64,000 bases of DNA from Porogramme epimiltina (lineage: Eukaryota; Basidiomycota; Agaricomycetes; Polyporales; Polyporaceae). Shown piece by piece: positions 43,657 to 53,307 of the stretch (position 1 is its first letter; every line of letters begins with the position of its first letter). The notes beneath the pieces were generated by a model, which saw only the letters and a list, made by a program, of their open reading frames with translations, was not told where the DNA came from and made no database searches. The position numbers were made by a program, and so were the translations under genes. The stretch covers positions 1 to 64,000 of the forward strand of contig FTLJ01000113.1 in assembly GCA_900155495.1 (NCBI GenBank), written 5' to 3'.

Positions 43657-46078
43657 ATGCGCACTATATTGCCGTTCGCCTCCAATCCCCTTCACCTCCA
43701 AATGTCGCCTACACAAACGACAGAGGCCCACGACCACGCCCCCGCCGTGCTCAATCCTCAGCAGTTGTCTCGCCCCACATCGCCCCAGCAGCAGTCAAAT
43801 CTCAGTTTGCTCGTATGTTTCCCGCCATTTGCCCCTCCTTCTCCGCGTTTGACCGCGTTTCAGGTATCGAATGGTCATGCTGCCCTCCGCTCGCCCCCAC
43901 CAGGTCTAGGACACCCCTCGCTCTCCCCTAACAACCCCCCACCAACGCACTCGGAGCCCTCAGTCTCCATCCAGTCCATCCTGTCTTCGGCGCCTCCTTC
44001 CGCGGCCCCTACCAACGGGCAACAGCCCACTTGGAACGGCGCGAACGCGTCTTCACGCGATAACACCCATGTACTGGCTGGTCCATCTTCCATGCCACCA
44101 CCGCCACCACCGCAGGTGAGGATATTCCACGCGCATCCGCGTACGCGCTTACCGAAGTCGCGTTAGCGCACGTCGACGAAGCGCAAGCTCGATAGCGCCG
44201 ACGCGGTCGACGTCCACAACAAAATACGACGCGTCGTGTTCGAGCACATCACACAAGACCCCGCGCGCGTCATGCCCATGACGACCGTCATCTGCCTGCA
44301 CGCCGCGGTCGCGCAGAAGTCGTACGGGAGCGAGAAGCGCTTCCTATGTCCCCCACCCGTCGTGCACATCGAGGGCCCCGTGTGGCAAATGAAGCAGCAG
44401 CACCTCTCCATGTCGGTCGTGAACGAGGGAGGCGAGCGCACCTGCGAGCTCAAGGCACCCATGGATCACAACCTCACTGCGAGCTTCAAGTTCTTGCACG
44501 TGACCGGATCCGCGAAGAGCAAGAGCTTCCAGCTTTCTCTCGATATTGCGGAATCTTTGACGCACTCCCCGGAGGGCAGCGAGGCAACAGGCAACGAGCG
44601 GGTATGGGCGTCGTTCGACTCGGCGCCCGTCACCATCATCTCGAAGCCGTCGAAGAAGACTGCGAAGACACGCAACATCTCGTCATGCATCCTGGCTGGC
44701 GGCCCAGTGTCCCTCTTCAACCGGATCAACTCTCAGACCGTCCGGACAAAGTACATGACAATCGAGCATAATCAGCTGTGTGCGAGCAACATCGCGTGGT
44801 CTGCATTCGCTGTGAACGTCGTCCGCGCACAAGGGACAGAGAATCCTCTAGGTATGTCACGCTTGCCATCTTATTTGCAACCTAGCCTCACGAGACGCAG
44901 CGGGTGGGCCCCAGCCGGTCACTTACGGCAGCGAAATCGTCCTCGCCGATACAGTCACCGGCGTGCAGACCGCGCCGCTGATCATACGCAAAGTCGACAA
45001 AGGTCGGATTGTCCCGGATGATGGCGGTCCGGTCAGTCAAATGCAGAAGATCGCCCTTCAACGGGTTAACACGGACGGGACGAGGCACTACCTGTCTGCC
45101 GCCGGCCCTATACCCGGCACGCCTGGTGTTACCGCCCCTCCAGCCCCCGGTCTTTCCAATCAGGCAGGGACACACCCCCTACTTTTCCAGAGCCCGCGAA
45201 TACGGGAGGAGGTGAAGGAGGGTGTCCGTGTCATCACCGATGAGGTAGATGACTATCTGTGTTGGACTATCGTGGGGATTTGTGCGTGCGCTCATTTTTC
45301 TAATTGGCCGTATCCACTGACGAGACTTCCAACAGCCAAATTCCAATACACATTCTTCGATGCTTTCGGTCTGAACTCCAGCGTTCCCGAGATGCCCATC
45401 ACACCCTTCCCCACGTTGTTCAACACGCCCGTATATCGTTCACAGCACAACTTCCTCGAAATGATGGCCGCGAACTTTTTCTACACGGACCCCAAGACAA
45501 AGCAGCAGACGCCCCTGGACGTCTACATCGGGAACCTTGGTCCTCTGCGCTTGCGTATCTACAACCATTCGCCGCTGGCTATGGACGGACGATTCGACCA
45601 TACCGTGCCCTTTATACCCGTTCCCCACCTTCCGAATCACCCACCCGACGTCCCCGTTATGGACGGGAAAATCTTGGAGTCGCCGTCAGAAAGCGCGGCG
45701 GTCCTCAACTTGCCGCCCCGTCACATGCACATGATGATCGTCGTGGAGCTGCCGCCGGTCACTGACATTGTCCGGGCACTCCGGGACGACGCGCTTCCTC
45801 CGAAAAACGACGGACCCGGCGACAAAGGACCTGGGCACCGGAGGGACTACCTGGAGGAAGTGCGGGACATTTCGAGCCGCAGCCTACCGCTGCTGTTCAT
45901 CCGATCTTATGACGGCGTCGGATATCACTCTGGGCGGGTGATCGCAGCCGAAAACGTCCTCAATCTTGTGGAGCCGCCACCCGGCGAGACAGTGCAGTGG
46001 TTGACGGCTCAGCAGATGCAAGCGAGGGCGTCGGAGCACAGCTACAGCGAGCAAGGATGGATCCTGAAGGTGCTCTAA
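43657..46078 (+). CDS. CSL-family (LAG1/CBF1/RBP-Jkappa-like) transcription factor
   Basis: Five exons, 43657-43812, 43864-44115, 44167-44851, 44901-45281 and 45336-46078, give 738 residues. The N-terminal ~130 residues are Pro/Ser/Gln-rich. The Rel-homology DNA-binding part starts at ~165: VVFEHITQDPARVMPMTTVI then LHAAVAQKSYGSEKRFLCPPP, the most conserved CSL stretch. The beta-trefoil domain follows (ISSCILAGGPVSLFNRINSQ, TVRTKYM, WSAFAVNVV, LADTVTGVQTAPLIIRKVDK), and the C-terminal Ig-like part includes YIGNLGPLRLRIYNHSPLAM. Fungal CSL proteins (S. pombe Cbf11/Cbf12) bind GTGGGAA-like DNA and affect cell adhesion, lipid metabolism and cell-cycle progression without any Notch receptor. The start could also be the in-frame ATG at 43702. 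Intron 1 is 51 nt, in frame and stop-free. Confidence 0.92.
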
Positions 46079-46674
46079 AGTAGCATACCCGGTGTGGTCC
46101 GGTTGGTGAGTTGGCGTGTTGGGGCCTGCTGGTCGGGCGTGCTTGTTGGATCGGAGACTGATGAACCCGATGACTCCCGCGTTAATGTATAGTATAGTTT
46201 GTGATCGACGCCTGCTCGGGCGCGCGTCTGTCTGTGTTAGCGTTTACGCTGTCTCTCGTTTTGCTTTGATGATTGCTTGTTTACGTCGTGGTACGCTTTC
46301 TCGCTGAGTATTTGAGCCGCATGTATGTCCGCCCATCTCTGGTTATATATAACTATTGTTGTCGCCACCGAGGAGTCGAGTGGGCTAGCCGGTGGCAGGA
46401 GTGGGAGCGAACGAGGTGAATTTCAATGCGAACTCGCTTCGTGAGTGATGGGGCTGTGTCAGATGTCGTAGCGGCAGACAGTGTATGAGCGTCTATGCCA
46501 CGTGGAAGTGGCATTGGAGGGGGACCGAGGACGACCGTGACGCGCTGTCTACACACACGGCCTGCGCGGCTGCGCCATTTCACGGCCAGAAGCCTCTTTC
46601 CCCGCCCGCGCACAAAGGCTGGCGTGCCCATCAGTCTGTCTCCACAGCCGCACGCCTCTCCGGCGCTGCCGACA
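46079..46674. other. Spacer between CSL gene and glycosyltransferase
   Basis: 596 bp with CSL 3' UTR and downstream promoter. TATATATAA lies at 46344-46352, about 320 bp before the next ATG. No gene is seen. Confidence 0.45.
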
Positions 46675-49209
46675 ATGCTCAAATTCTCCGACCCCCCTGC
46701 CTCGGGCGGCCACTTTCTCTCCCAGAACGGGGCTCCTAGGCTCAGGTCTTCTCGCCTCCCCATGCCCTCCCATTCCCCCTCGCCGCCTCTTTTGCACCAT
46801 GCACGCAACGACCAATACCCCCCGCTCCTCCACGACTCATTTGACGACGACTTCTACCAGGCCCCGCGCCGCCGCACCCCCTGGGCAAAGGCCAGGGCCA
46901 TCCCCTCCAACATCTACCGCGCAAGCGTGGCCCGCTTCGGACGGCGGAGAGGACCGTTCCTATTATGCCTCTGCAGCTTCGCCCTCCTCTTCGCGACGTT
47001 CGTAGTCCACCGGCGATTTATGGGGGGGAGACGGCGTCCACACCTACCCTTCCCGAGCCCGGACGGGCCAGTGTTCGCAGAGGCCGAAGTGCGCAAGATT
47101 TGGGAGTGGGAGATTCTGGCTGGACACTACCCGAGCACGCGTCCGAGTGAGTGATGGTCTGTTTCATCCTTTCCCCGGCGGCGCCGGCCCCATGCGCGCG
47201 TGTGGTTTTACGCCCAAGTCCAGAGCTCTAACCCTTTCTCCCCCGCGCTTCTCGCGTCTATCTGCGGTCTTCCTCGGGACGCGCAGTACCCCTCGAAGTT
47301 GGGCTCCCAACGCCACTCAGGAACCCCGCGCTGCCTGCGAGCGTCCGGTGGAACGTCTCAGACGCGGGCGTCGAGGGTGGCCCGGTGTGGCATACGCTCG
47401 GCGCGGGCGGGGAGCGCATCTATCCCGACTCGCGCACCAAGCGGTCGGATTTTGGCCATCCCCCGCGGCCGCTCCCTGGAAGCGCCGCGGACTTCGACCG
47501 GATCCTGGCGCACTGCGACGGAGACCGGGGACACGTGCGTTGGCTTCCGCGCTCCTCTTCTCCCCTTCCATGCGTCTCTGAACGCCGTGTTCCAGTACAT
47601 TCGCGACTGTCTCGAGTTCTTGAAGCTCGGCGGCAGCCTCGACGACGCCGTGCGGTTACGCAGGGCAGACCTCGAGGGCATGCGCTACATGTTCGTGCCT
47701 GAGGGTGAGGGCGACTACTCGACGGTGGACCACGGGCATTCGAACACGGCGCATCGGATACGAGCGTCGGACAAATGGACGTACGAGCTTCCCGCGCCGG
47801 CGACGCGTCGGCAGACGTCGCACTGCAGCGAAGACGACCCGCGAATATTCCACATGTTCTGGGCAGGGGCCTTCACCGACAAGCCTTACATGGCGATGCT
47901 GGCGTTCCTCTTCACGCAAAATCTCGGCCTCCATCTCGACGACCCCGCATCGGATCCGACTGCGTGCAGACCGCAACTATGGCTGTGGCTCAGCCGCGGC
48001 CCAGCAAACGCGATGCCTAGCGACACTGCGGTCGACGAGATGCACGAGGAGCTGCGCCAGAACGCGTGGGCGTCGCCGTTCCTCCATCCGCGCTTCAAGC
48101 CCGTTATCAAGTTCAAACTGTGGAACACCACCGAGCAGCTCGACCACTCGCCCGAGCTCCGAGATGAGTGGCGGCTGCTCGGTGATCAGTTCTTGATGAG
48201 CGAAGGCAAGGCGCCCAAGAGCAAGCCGGGGAACAAAGTTGGCTCGGACGTCTCGCTCGACGGCAAGTCGAAGGAGGACCACAAGACGTACAGCAAGGTG
48301 CCCGTTGTACTTTCGGACCTCGTCCGTTTCGTGCTCTGCCACCGCTACGGCGGCGCGTACCTCGACGTGGACATGCTCCTGCTGCGCGACTGGGAGGACC
48401 TCTGGGGCTGGCGCGGCTCGTTCTCGTACCGGTGGTCGCACGAGGACCTCTACAACACAGCCGTGCTCCGTCTCCGCCGCGAGTCCGCCCTTGGCGCGTT
48501 CATCCTACGCTCCGCGCTCATGCACGGACTCGACTTTCACCCCACAACGGTCTCGCACTACCTCCGCGACGCGCACCTCGACCAGCTGCTCTTCCGCCTC
48601 CCCGACGCGCTCTTCGACCCCGCGTGGAAGAGCGCGGACTATGTCAAGTCGTGGTGGGGCTGGAAGATGGAATACTTCGAGCGGGATCGTCCCCCGTTCC
48701 CGTTCTTCCCCGAGTGAGTCTCGCACACGAAGAGGGGCACGAGCCTGTTCCGTGCGATTTTGACTGATGGTGATCCCTGCAGCTTCGACTACTTCTTCAA
48801 CACTCCCCCCGATCTCAGCGCCGCGCCAAATGTGGTCGGTTTCGACGGCTTCTTCCGTGGTGCCTACGCCTACCACTACCATAACGAGTGGTAAGCCTTC
48901 CTCTTCCTGCCACAGCCTCGCAGCCTGTTGTTGGTCGTTACCAGCGCTGATCTTCTGTTGGTTCTCCCATGCTCCCATAGGTGGAAGCCGTTTGACCGCG
49001 CCCGTTTCTGGCCTGATCTCGGGCCGAGGTTCGCGGATGCAGAGCGCATGGGCCGCGCCGCCATCACCGGGAAGACGGCCGAGTACCCCACAGGCATTCT
49101 CCCAGACGACAAACGGGACCTCGACTGGGCGACAGTGCTCAAGCGGACGTTCGAGGCGTACATCCGCGGCGAGCGGCCAAACATGTACGGGGAGTGGATC
49201 CAGTGGTGA
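46675..49209 (+). CDS. Type II membrane glycosyltransferase with DXD motif (GT32-like)
   Basis: Five exons, 46675-47146, 47287-47534, 47596-48713, 48783-48890 and 48981-49209, give 724 residues. A cytosolic ~100-residue basic head precedes one membrane anchor (FLLCLCSFALLFATFVV), the type II layout of Golgi transferases. The lumenal part has IFHMFWAGAFTDKPYMAML, LWLWLSRGP, VRFVLCHRYGGAYLDVDM (sugar-nucleotide DXD motif) and SYRWSHEDLYNTAVLRL, which fit the DXD/Gly_transf_sug superfamily including Och1-type and alpha-1,4-transferases. The donor sugar is not clear. The acceptor at 47286 was chosen because it alone gives RPIPLEVGLPTPLRNPALP. The C-terminal ~120 residues (NEWWKPFDRARFWPDLG) are family-specific. 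Confidence 0.84.
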
Positions 49210-49504
49210 GCCCACGGACGAGGCGGAGACGACAGTCTGCCAGACCGGCCTGACTACGACCTGCACTGCAAAATACTAGTACATCCTAGATATAATGGAC
49301 TTACGGATACCGCCCAGACGACCCTTTAACGACGACCTACACATACATGTACAATCGCTCTGCAGTACTGTCATGCTTTATATATCGCTGTCGTGTTGCA
49401 CTTGATAGATGAGGATACACGGTGTTTCTACATTGTGTCTATTTCTTTCGCTACATTGCTAACAAACAGCCGCCTTCCCTTCGACACATCCTACCAGGGC
49501 GCAC

Positions 49505-50789
49505 CTACTTCGCTGCGATCTTCGCCTGCGCTGCGTTGACGGTGGACTTCAGAAGGGCGATAACCTGCTCCGGCTCCGGGGCGTTGAAAATCGCGGTGCC
49601 CGCTACGATAACGTTGCTCCCTGCGCGCACACGATCAATAAGCATCAGCAACCTGGACGTCCCCGCAGGCGGGAGCGTGGGTTCGCGAACGCACCCGCGT
49701 CCGCGCAGACGTCGATGGTCTTGGGGCCGACGCCGCCGTCGACCTCGATGTCCTTGTCGGGGAAGCGCGCGCGGAGCTCGGCGACCTTGGGCACGCAGCG
49801 CTCGAGGAACTTCTGGCCGCCGCGGCCGGGGTAGACGGTCATGACGAGGAGCATGTCCGCGGCGTCCGCGATCGCGTCCGTGACCGCGCTCGAGGGGGTG
49901 TCGGGCGAGATCGCGACGCCGGCCTTCATCTTGCGCGAGTGGATGTGGTCGATGAGGGGCAGTGGGTCGCCTGGCGAGAGCCGCGAGGAACAACGGGGTA
50001 AGGGGGACGAGGGGGATCAGCGCGCGCGTTTTGGGTACGGGTTGGTGGTTGGGTGTGGTGGTGGGCGCGGTGTCGCACACAGACGGGTGGGCGGAAATGA
50101 TGGGATGTGGGGTGGTGACTGTCGGCTAGATCACTTACTTGTCGCTTCGAGATGGAAGCAATAGAGCGAGCCTCCCGCATCAGCGATATCGTCGACCCAC
50201 TAATGCAAAGAAGCGTGAGGGAGTACGGCATGCAGGGGAATATTGTGGTCGATCAGCTTCGCGTAGTGGGCGACGAGTGACAGTTGTGAGGTCGAGAGGG
50301 CGGGGTACGCACCTTCTCTGGCTGGGCAACCATCATATGGCAGTCCATGAAGATTCCTGGGACGCCCTTGGACACACATGACAAGACGGGTGCGCCTGAG
50401 ATCGCGAAATCAGTACTGAAATGGCGAGGGCGGGCTGGGGCATTCCACGTACCCATGGTAATGTTGGGCACGAAGTGGCTACATCGGATGCGATCAGGGT
50501 TAGCGGGGCGGCGATGGGGGGATGCGTTCACGCATACCCGTCCATCACGTCTAGAAGAAGGGACAACGCGTCAGCATCGGGTGCATGGGACGCGTTATCG
50601 CGAATTGTGGGCGGCGGGCGCGCGGGCTGTGGGCGGGCAGGGAGGGTGCGTGTCGGAGGATACGAGGTAGGTCGGGGACTCACCCATGTGCAGCCACTCT
50701 GCACCGCCGCGAATCATGCGCTTGCATTCTGCGGTGAGCTGCCCGAAGTCGGAGGCCAGCACCGAGGGTGAAATAATCGCGCGGGGCAT
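49505..50789 (-). CDS. RPE1: Ribulose-phosphate 3-epimerase
   Basis: Seven exons, 50789-50684, 50550-50538, 50478-50453, 50395-50313, 50199-50139, 49970-49695 and 49620-49505, give 226 residues, normal for this TIM-barrel enzyme. It interconverts ribulose-5-P and xylulose-5-P in the pentose phosphate pathway. Motifs: ISPSVLASDFGQL at the start, the joined DVMDGHFVPNITMG across three exons, MDCHMMVAQPEKWV, MTVYPGRGGQKF and DIEVDGGVGPKTID. The conserved His and Asp residues of the metal and catalytic sites are present. Exons 2 and 3 are only 13 and 26 nt, and intron 5 is long for this window (168 nt). The gene is divergent from a small secreted protein. Confidence 0.96.
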
Positions 50790-51400
50790 TACGGGTGCGA
50801 GGCTGTGGCAGGGAGGAGGGGGCAGAGGAGGAGAGTGGAGGGAGAGACGGTGCGCAGTGCTTGGGATTCGGGACTGCGTACCCGCGCCGGAGCCACGCTC
50901 CGGACCCGCTCGCGCCCACAGGCCGATCCGTGTCATTGCCTCATGTCCCCACAGCTCTGCTGGGTCCGAATCCCGATAACATCACAGCAACCGTGGGTGG
51001 TGAAAAATAATCAGAGCTGGCGGCTCCCCTCCTCTCCACCTTCCAGGCCGCGAGAGATGTCTGCCACAGCGAGCGGGAGTTGGTTTGCCCAAGCGTATTG
51101 GGTCGTTGACGGCGTCATATTGCGGCCCGGCGGGACACGATTGGCTGCAAAATTCGGCTCACGTGCAGCGCAGGGGTGGAGCGGGTGGCGGTGTTGGACC
51201 GATGACGACTGCGAGCTCCTGAGTCCTGTCCGTAACCGGTTTCGGCGAGGCAGTCGCTGGGCATCATACGCCCTCCCATCGCCTATATAAATTCCCTCAC
51301 AACTCGACATGCCCCTCACAAACAGGCCCCTCTTCGCATTCGCTCCCCCTCTTCGTTCCCATCTCCCTCTTCGTTTTCTTCTTCCCTTCAGCTAGTCGTC
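50790..51400. promoter_or_regulatory. Divergent promoter region of RPE1 and the secreted-protein gene
   Basis: 611 bp. TATATAA is at 51284-51290, about 111 bp before the secreted-protein ATG. Downstream of it, 51327-51390 is a C/T tract with repeated CTCTTCG-like units, a common feature of strongly transcribed fungal promoters and 5' UTRs. Confidence 0.6.
51284..51290 (+). promoter_or_regulatory. TATA box of the secreted-protein gene
   Basis: TATATAA, about 111 bp upstream of the ATG at 51401 and followed by a pyrimidine-rich leader. It is the clearest core promoter element in the window. Confidence 0.6.
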
Positions 51401-52049
51401 ATGTTCACCAAGTCCGTCGCCTTCGCTTTCTACCTCTTCGCCGCCTTCGCCCTCCTCACCGCCAATGCGGCCGTTGTCGAGAACAAGAAGCGCATTGATG
51501 GTGAAGGTGTTACTTGGTCTTTCCTATAGCGGTTCTAACATGTTCTGTCGTAGTCGGTGGCATCATCAACTCCCTCACCTCTGATGCCGGCTCCGTTATC
51601 AACGAGGGCACATCTGCAGGTGAGCTTCCATCGTCACGGCGTGTCCATGGACAAATTCTCATCGTGAATGTAGCGGGCTCTATCTTCACCGACGTGACGT
51701 CAGCTGCCGGTGCCGTTGGAACTGTTGTTACTTGTCAGTCGCATTTCTATATCCGCACAATCTAAAGGCTCACCAAAACGTCTTCACAGCCATCGGCGGC
51801 GAGGCCGCAACTATTGTCACCGCTGCAGGTGGCTCCGCCATCACCCTGGCCGCGAGCGGAGCCGGCGAACTGACGACATTCGCTGGCTCGGTCTACAACG
51901 TCATCACGAGCGACATTGCCACCGCGACGAGCACCCAGACCCAGAACGCCGCCCTCGGCCTTCAGGCGTGGTCGCCCTCCGCACCGTTGTTCGGCGGTAT
52001 GCTGACGGTGCTTGCGAGCATGTTCCTCGGTGCCTGGGTTGCACTCTGA
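51401..52049 (+). CDS. Small secreted protein, probably GPI-anchored or wall-linked
   Basis: Four exons, 51401-51500, 51554-51619, 51674-51733 and 51790-52049, give 161 residues. A clear signal peptide (FAFYLFAAFALLTANA) is followed by a KK/KR site, then a Gly/Ala/Ser/Thr/Val-rich mature part without cysteine (GSVINEGTSAGS, GGEAATIVTAAGGSAITLAA). The C-terminus is hydrophobic (GGMLTVLASMFLGAWVAL) after a polar stretch, as in GPI-anchor signals. I do not recognise a named family; many basidiomycetes have short Ala/Gly-rich surface proteins of this plan. A good TATA box and pyrimidine-rich leader suggest high expression. Its function is unknown. Confidence 0.78.
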
Positions 52050-52370
52050 TGCGGAGGCCGTCTTGAACCTTCGTGGATACCTACTCTTCTTTGTTACTCC
52101 CAATGTTTTTCTTGGCTTTAGTCGCCGGGGGACCAGCCCTTAGGCTTGACATCACTATCCCATCACACTCTTGGATACTCGGAATATCTATATAGGTCAG
52201 AAGTCGCTAAAATGTACTGTTACTCAATGTAGTCATCAACTTAGTGTTGCTAATTGAGGACGCTTTCGAACTCCTTGAATTCCTTTGTTGAGTGATTACA
52301 TATCATGAACAAACGCAAATGAAGAGAATACGCCGCTAATATTGGATGACGGTAATACAACGAAGGTAGT
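52050..52370. other. Convergent spacer between secreted protein and COX13
   Basis: 321 bp between two stops, locally AT-richer. It should hold both 3' UTRs. Nothing else is seen. Confidence 0.5.
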
Positions 52371-53033
52371 CTACTCGTCGGCGTTAATGGACATGTCCTT
52401 GTTGACCTGATGAAAGTGTTAGGTTGCACAGGCTTGTGCGAAACGATGATACGCACCTTGGGGTTGAAGAACAGAGTGTTCATGCCCCAAGGGAAGGGGC
52501 CACCAGCTAGATACGCGAGTCAGTGCGAGGGCCAGTGACAACACGCGCATAACAACTCACCGCGCCTGTTGAGGTACTCGTACGCAGGGGGCTCAGGGAG
52601 CTTGCCACCGTTCTCTTCCATGATGTGGTGCTGGTGAGCCTCGTGCTCAGCCTCAACGTTGCGGACCCAGAGGACGCAAGCGGCAACTAGGGTATTGTCA
52701 GAACGAGACGGCGAGGAGACATTAGGAGAGGCGCTACTGACTAGCGGGCATGCAAACGAAGTAGCTGTTTCTCCCCATCAGCCAAAACATTCCTTATTAT
52801 CTCATGAGAGACAAACGACGCACCTAATCTTGCGCCAGAGCTCGGTCGTCTCTGCAGGGCGAAGGGATGTGGTGTTATGGACTGCTCGTGACGTCCCGGA
52901 ACAAAATAGGCGCACCAGCAGCGTGAGCAATCATGGCCTCCTGCTGCTCGCGGTACGATCCGCCAGCGGCGGAGGCGTAGCCACGGGCACGGGGGACTGC
53001 ACGCAGTGCAGCGCGGCGGACGACGAAGGACAT
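52371..53033 (-). CDS. COX13: Cytochrome c oxidase subunit VIa (Cox13)
   Basis: Six exons, 53033-52916, 52851-52824, 52764-52742, 52686-52561, 52506-52457 and 52406-52371, give 126 residues. An Arg/Ala presequence (MSFVVRRAALRAVPRARG) leads to GGSYREQQEAMIAHAAETTE, a single membrane segment (YFVCMPAIAACVLWV), the EAEHEAHQHHIMEENGG stretch, and the family end YEYLNRR..PFPWGMNTLFFNPK. Cox13 is a small nuclear-encoded subunit of respiratory complex IV in the inner membrane and modulates its activity. Exons 2, 3, 5 and 6 are 28, 23, 50 and 36 nt, all needed to rebuild the family sequence. It shares a 274-bp promoter region with RPN2. Confidence 0.94.
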
Positions 53034-53307
53034 GGTGGGGGGAGGGAGTGGTGATGGATAGGATGAAAGCGGAAGAGAACGACCTGGTCGCGACTTTTGG
53101 CAGCGGGGCCAGGCGAGGCAGGACTCGGGAACGGACGCGGCGCGGGATTATGTCAGCACACTAGCGCTTTGGGTAACAAGATAGGCGCGCAGTTGATGAA
53201 GCGCTCGCGTGCGTCCGCTGACGCGTCCCAGAGAGCGCTGCAAGGACGAGACGCGTCAGGCTCAGCGGACGGACGTACGCTCTCTCTCGCTTTCTCCGTC
53301 CTCGACC

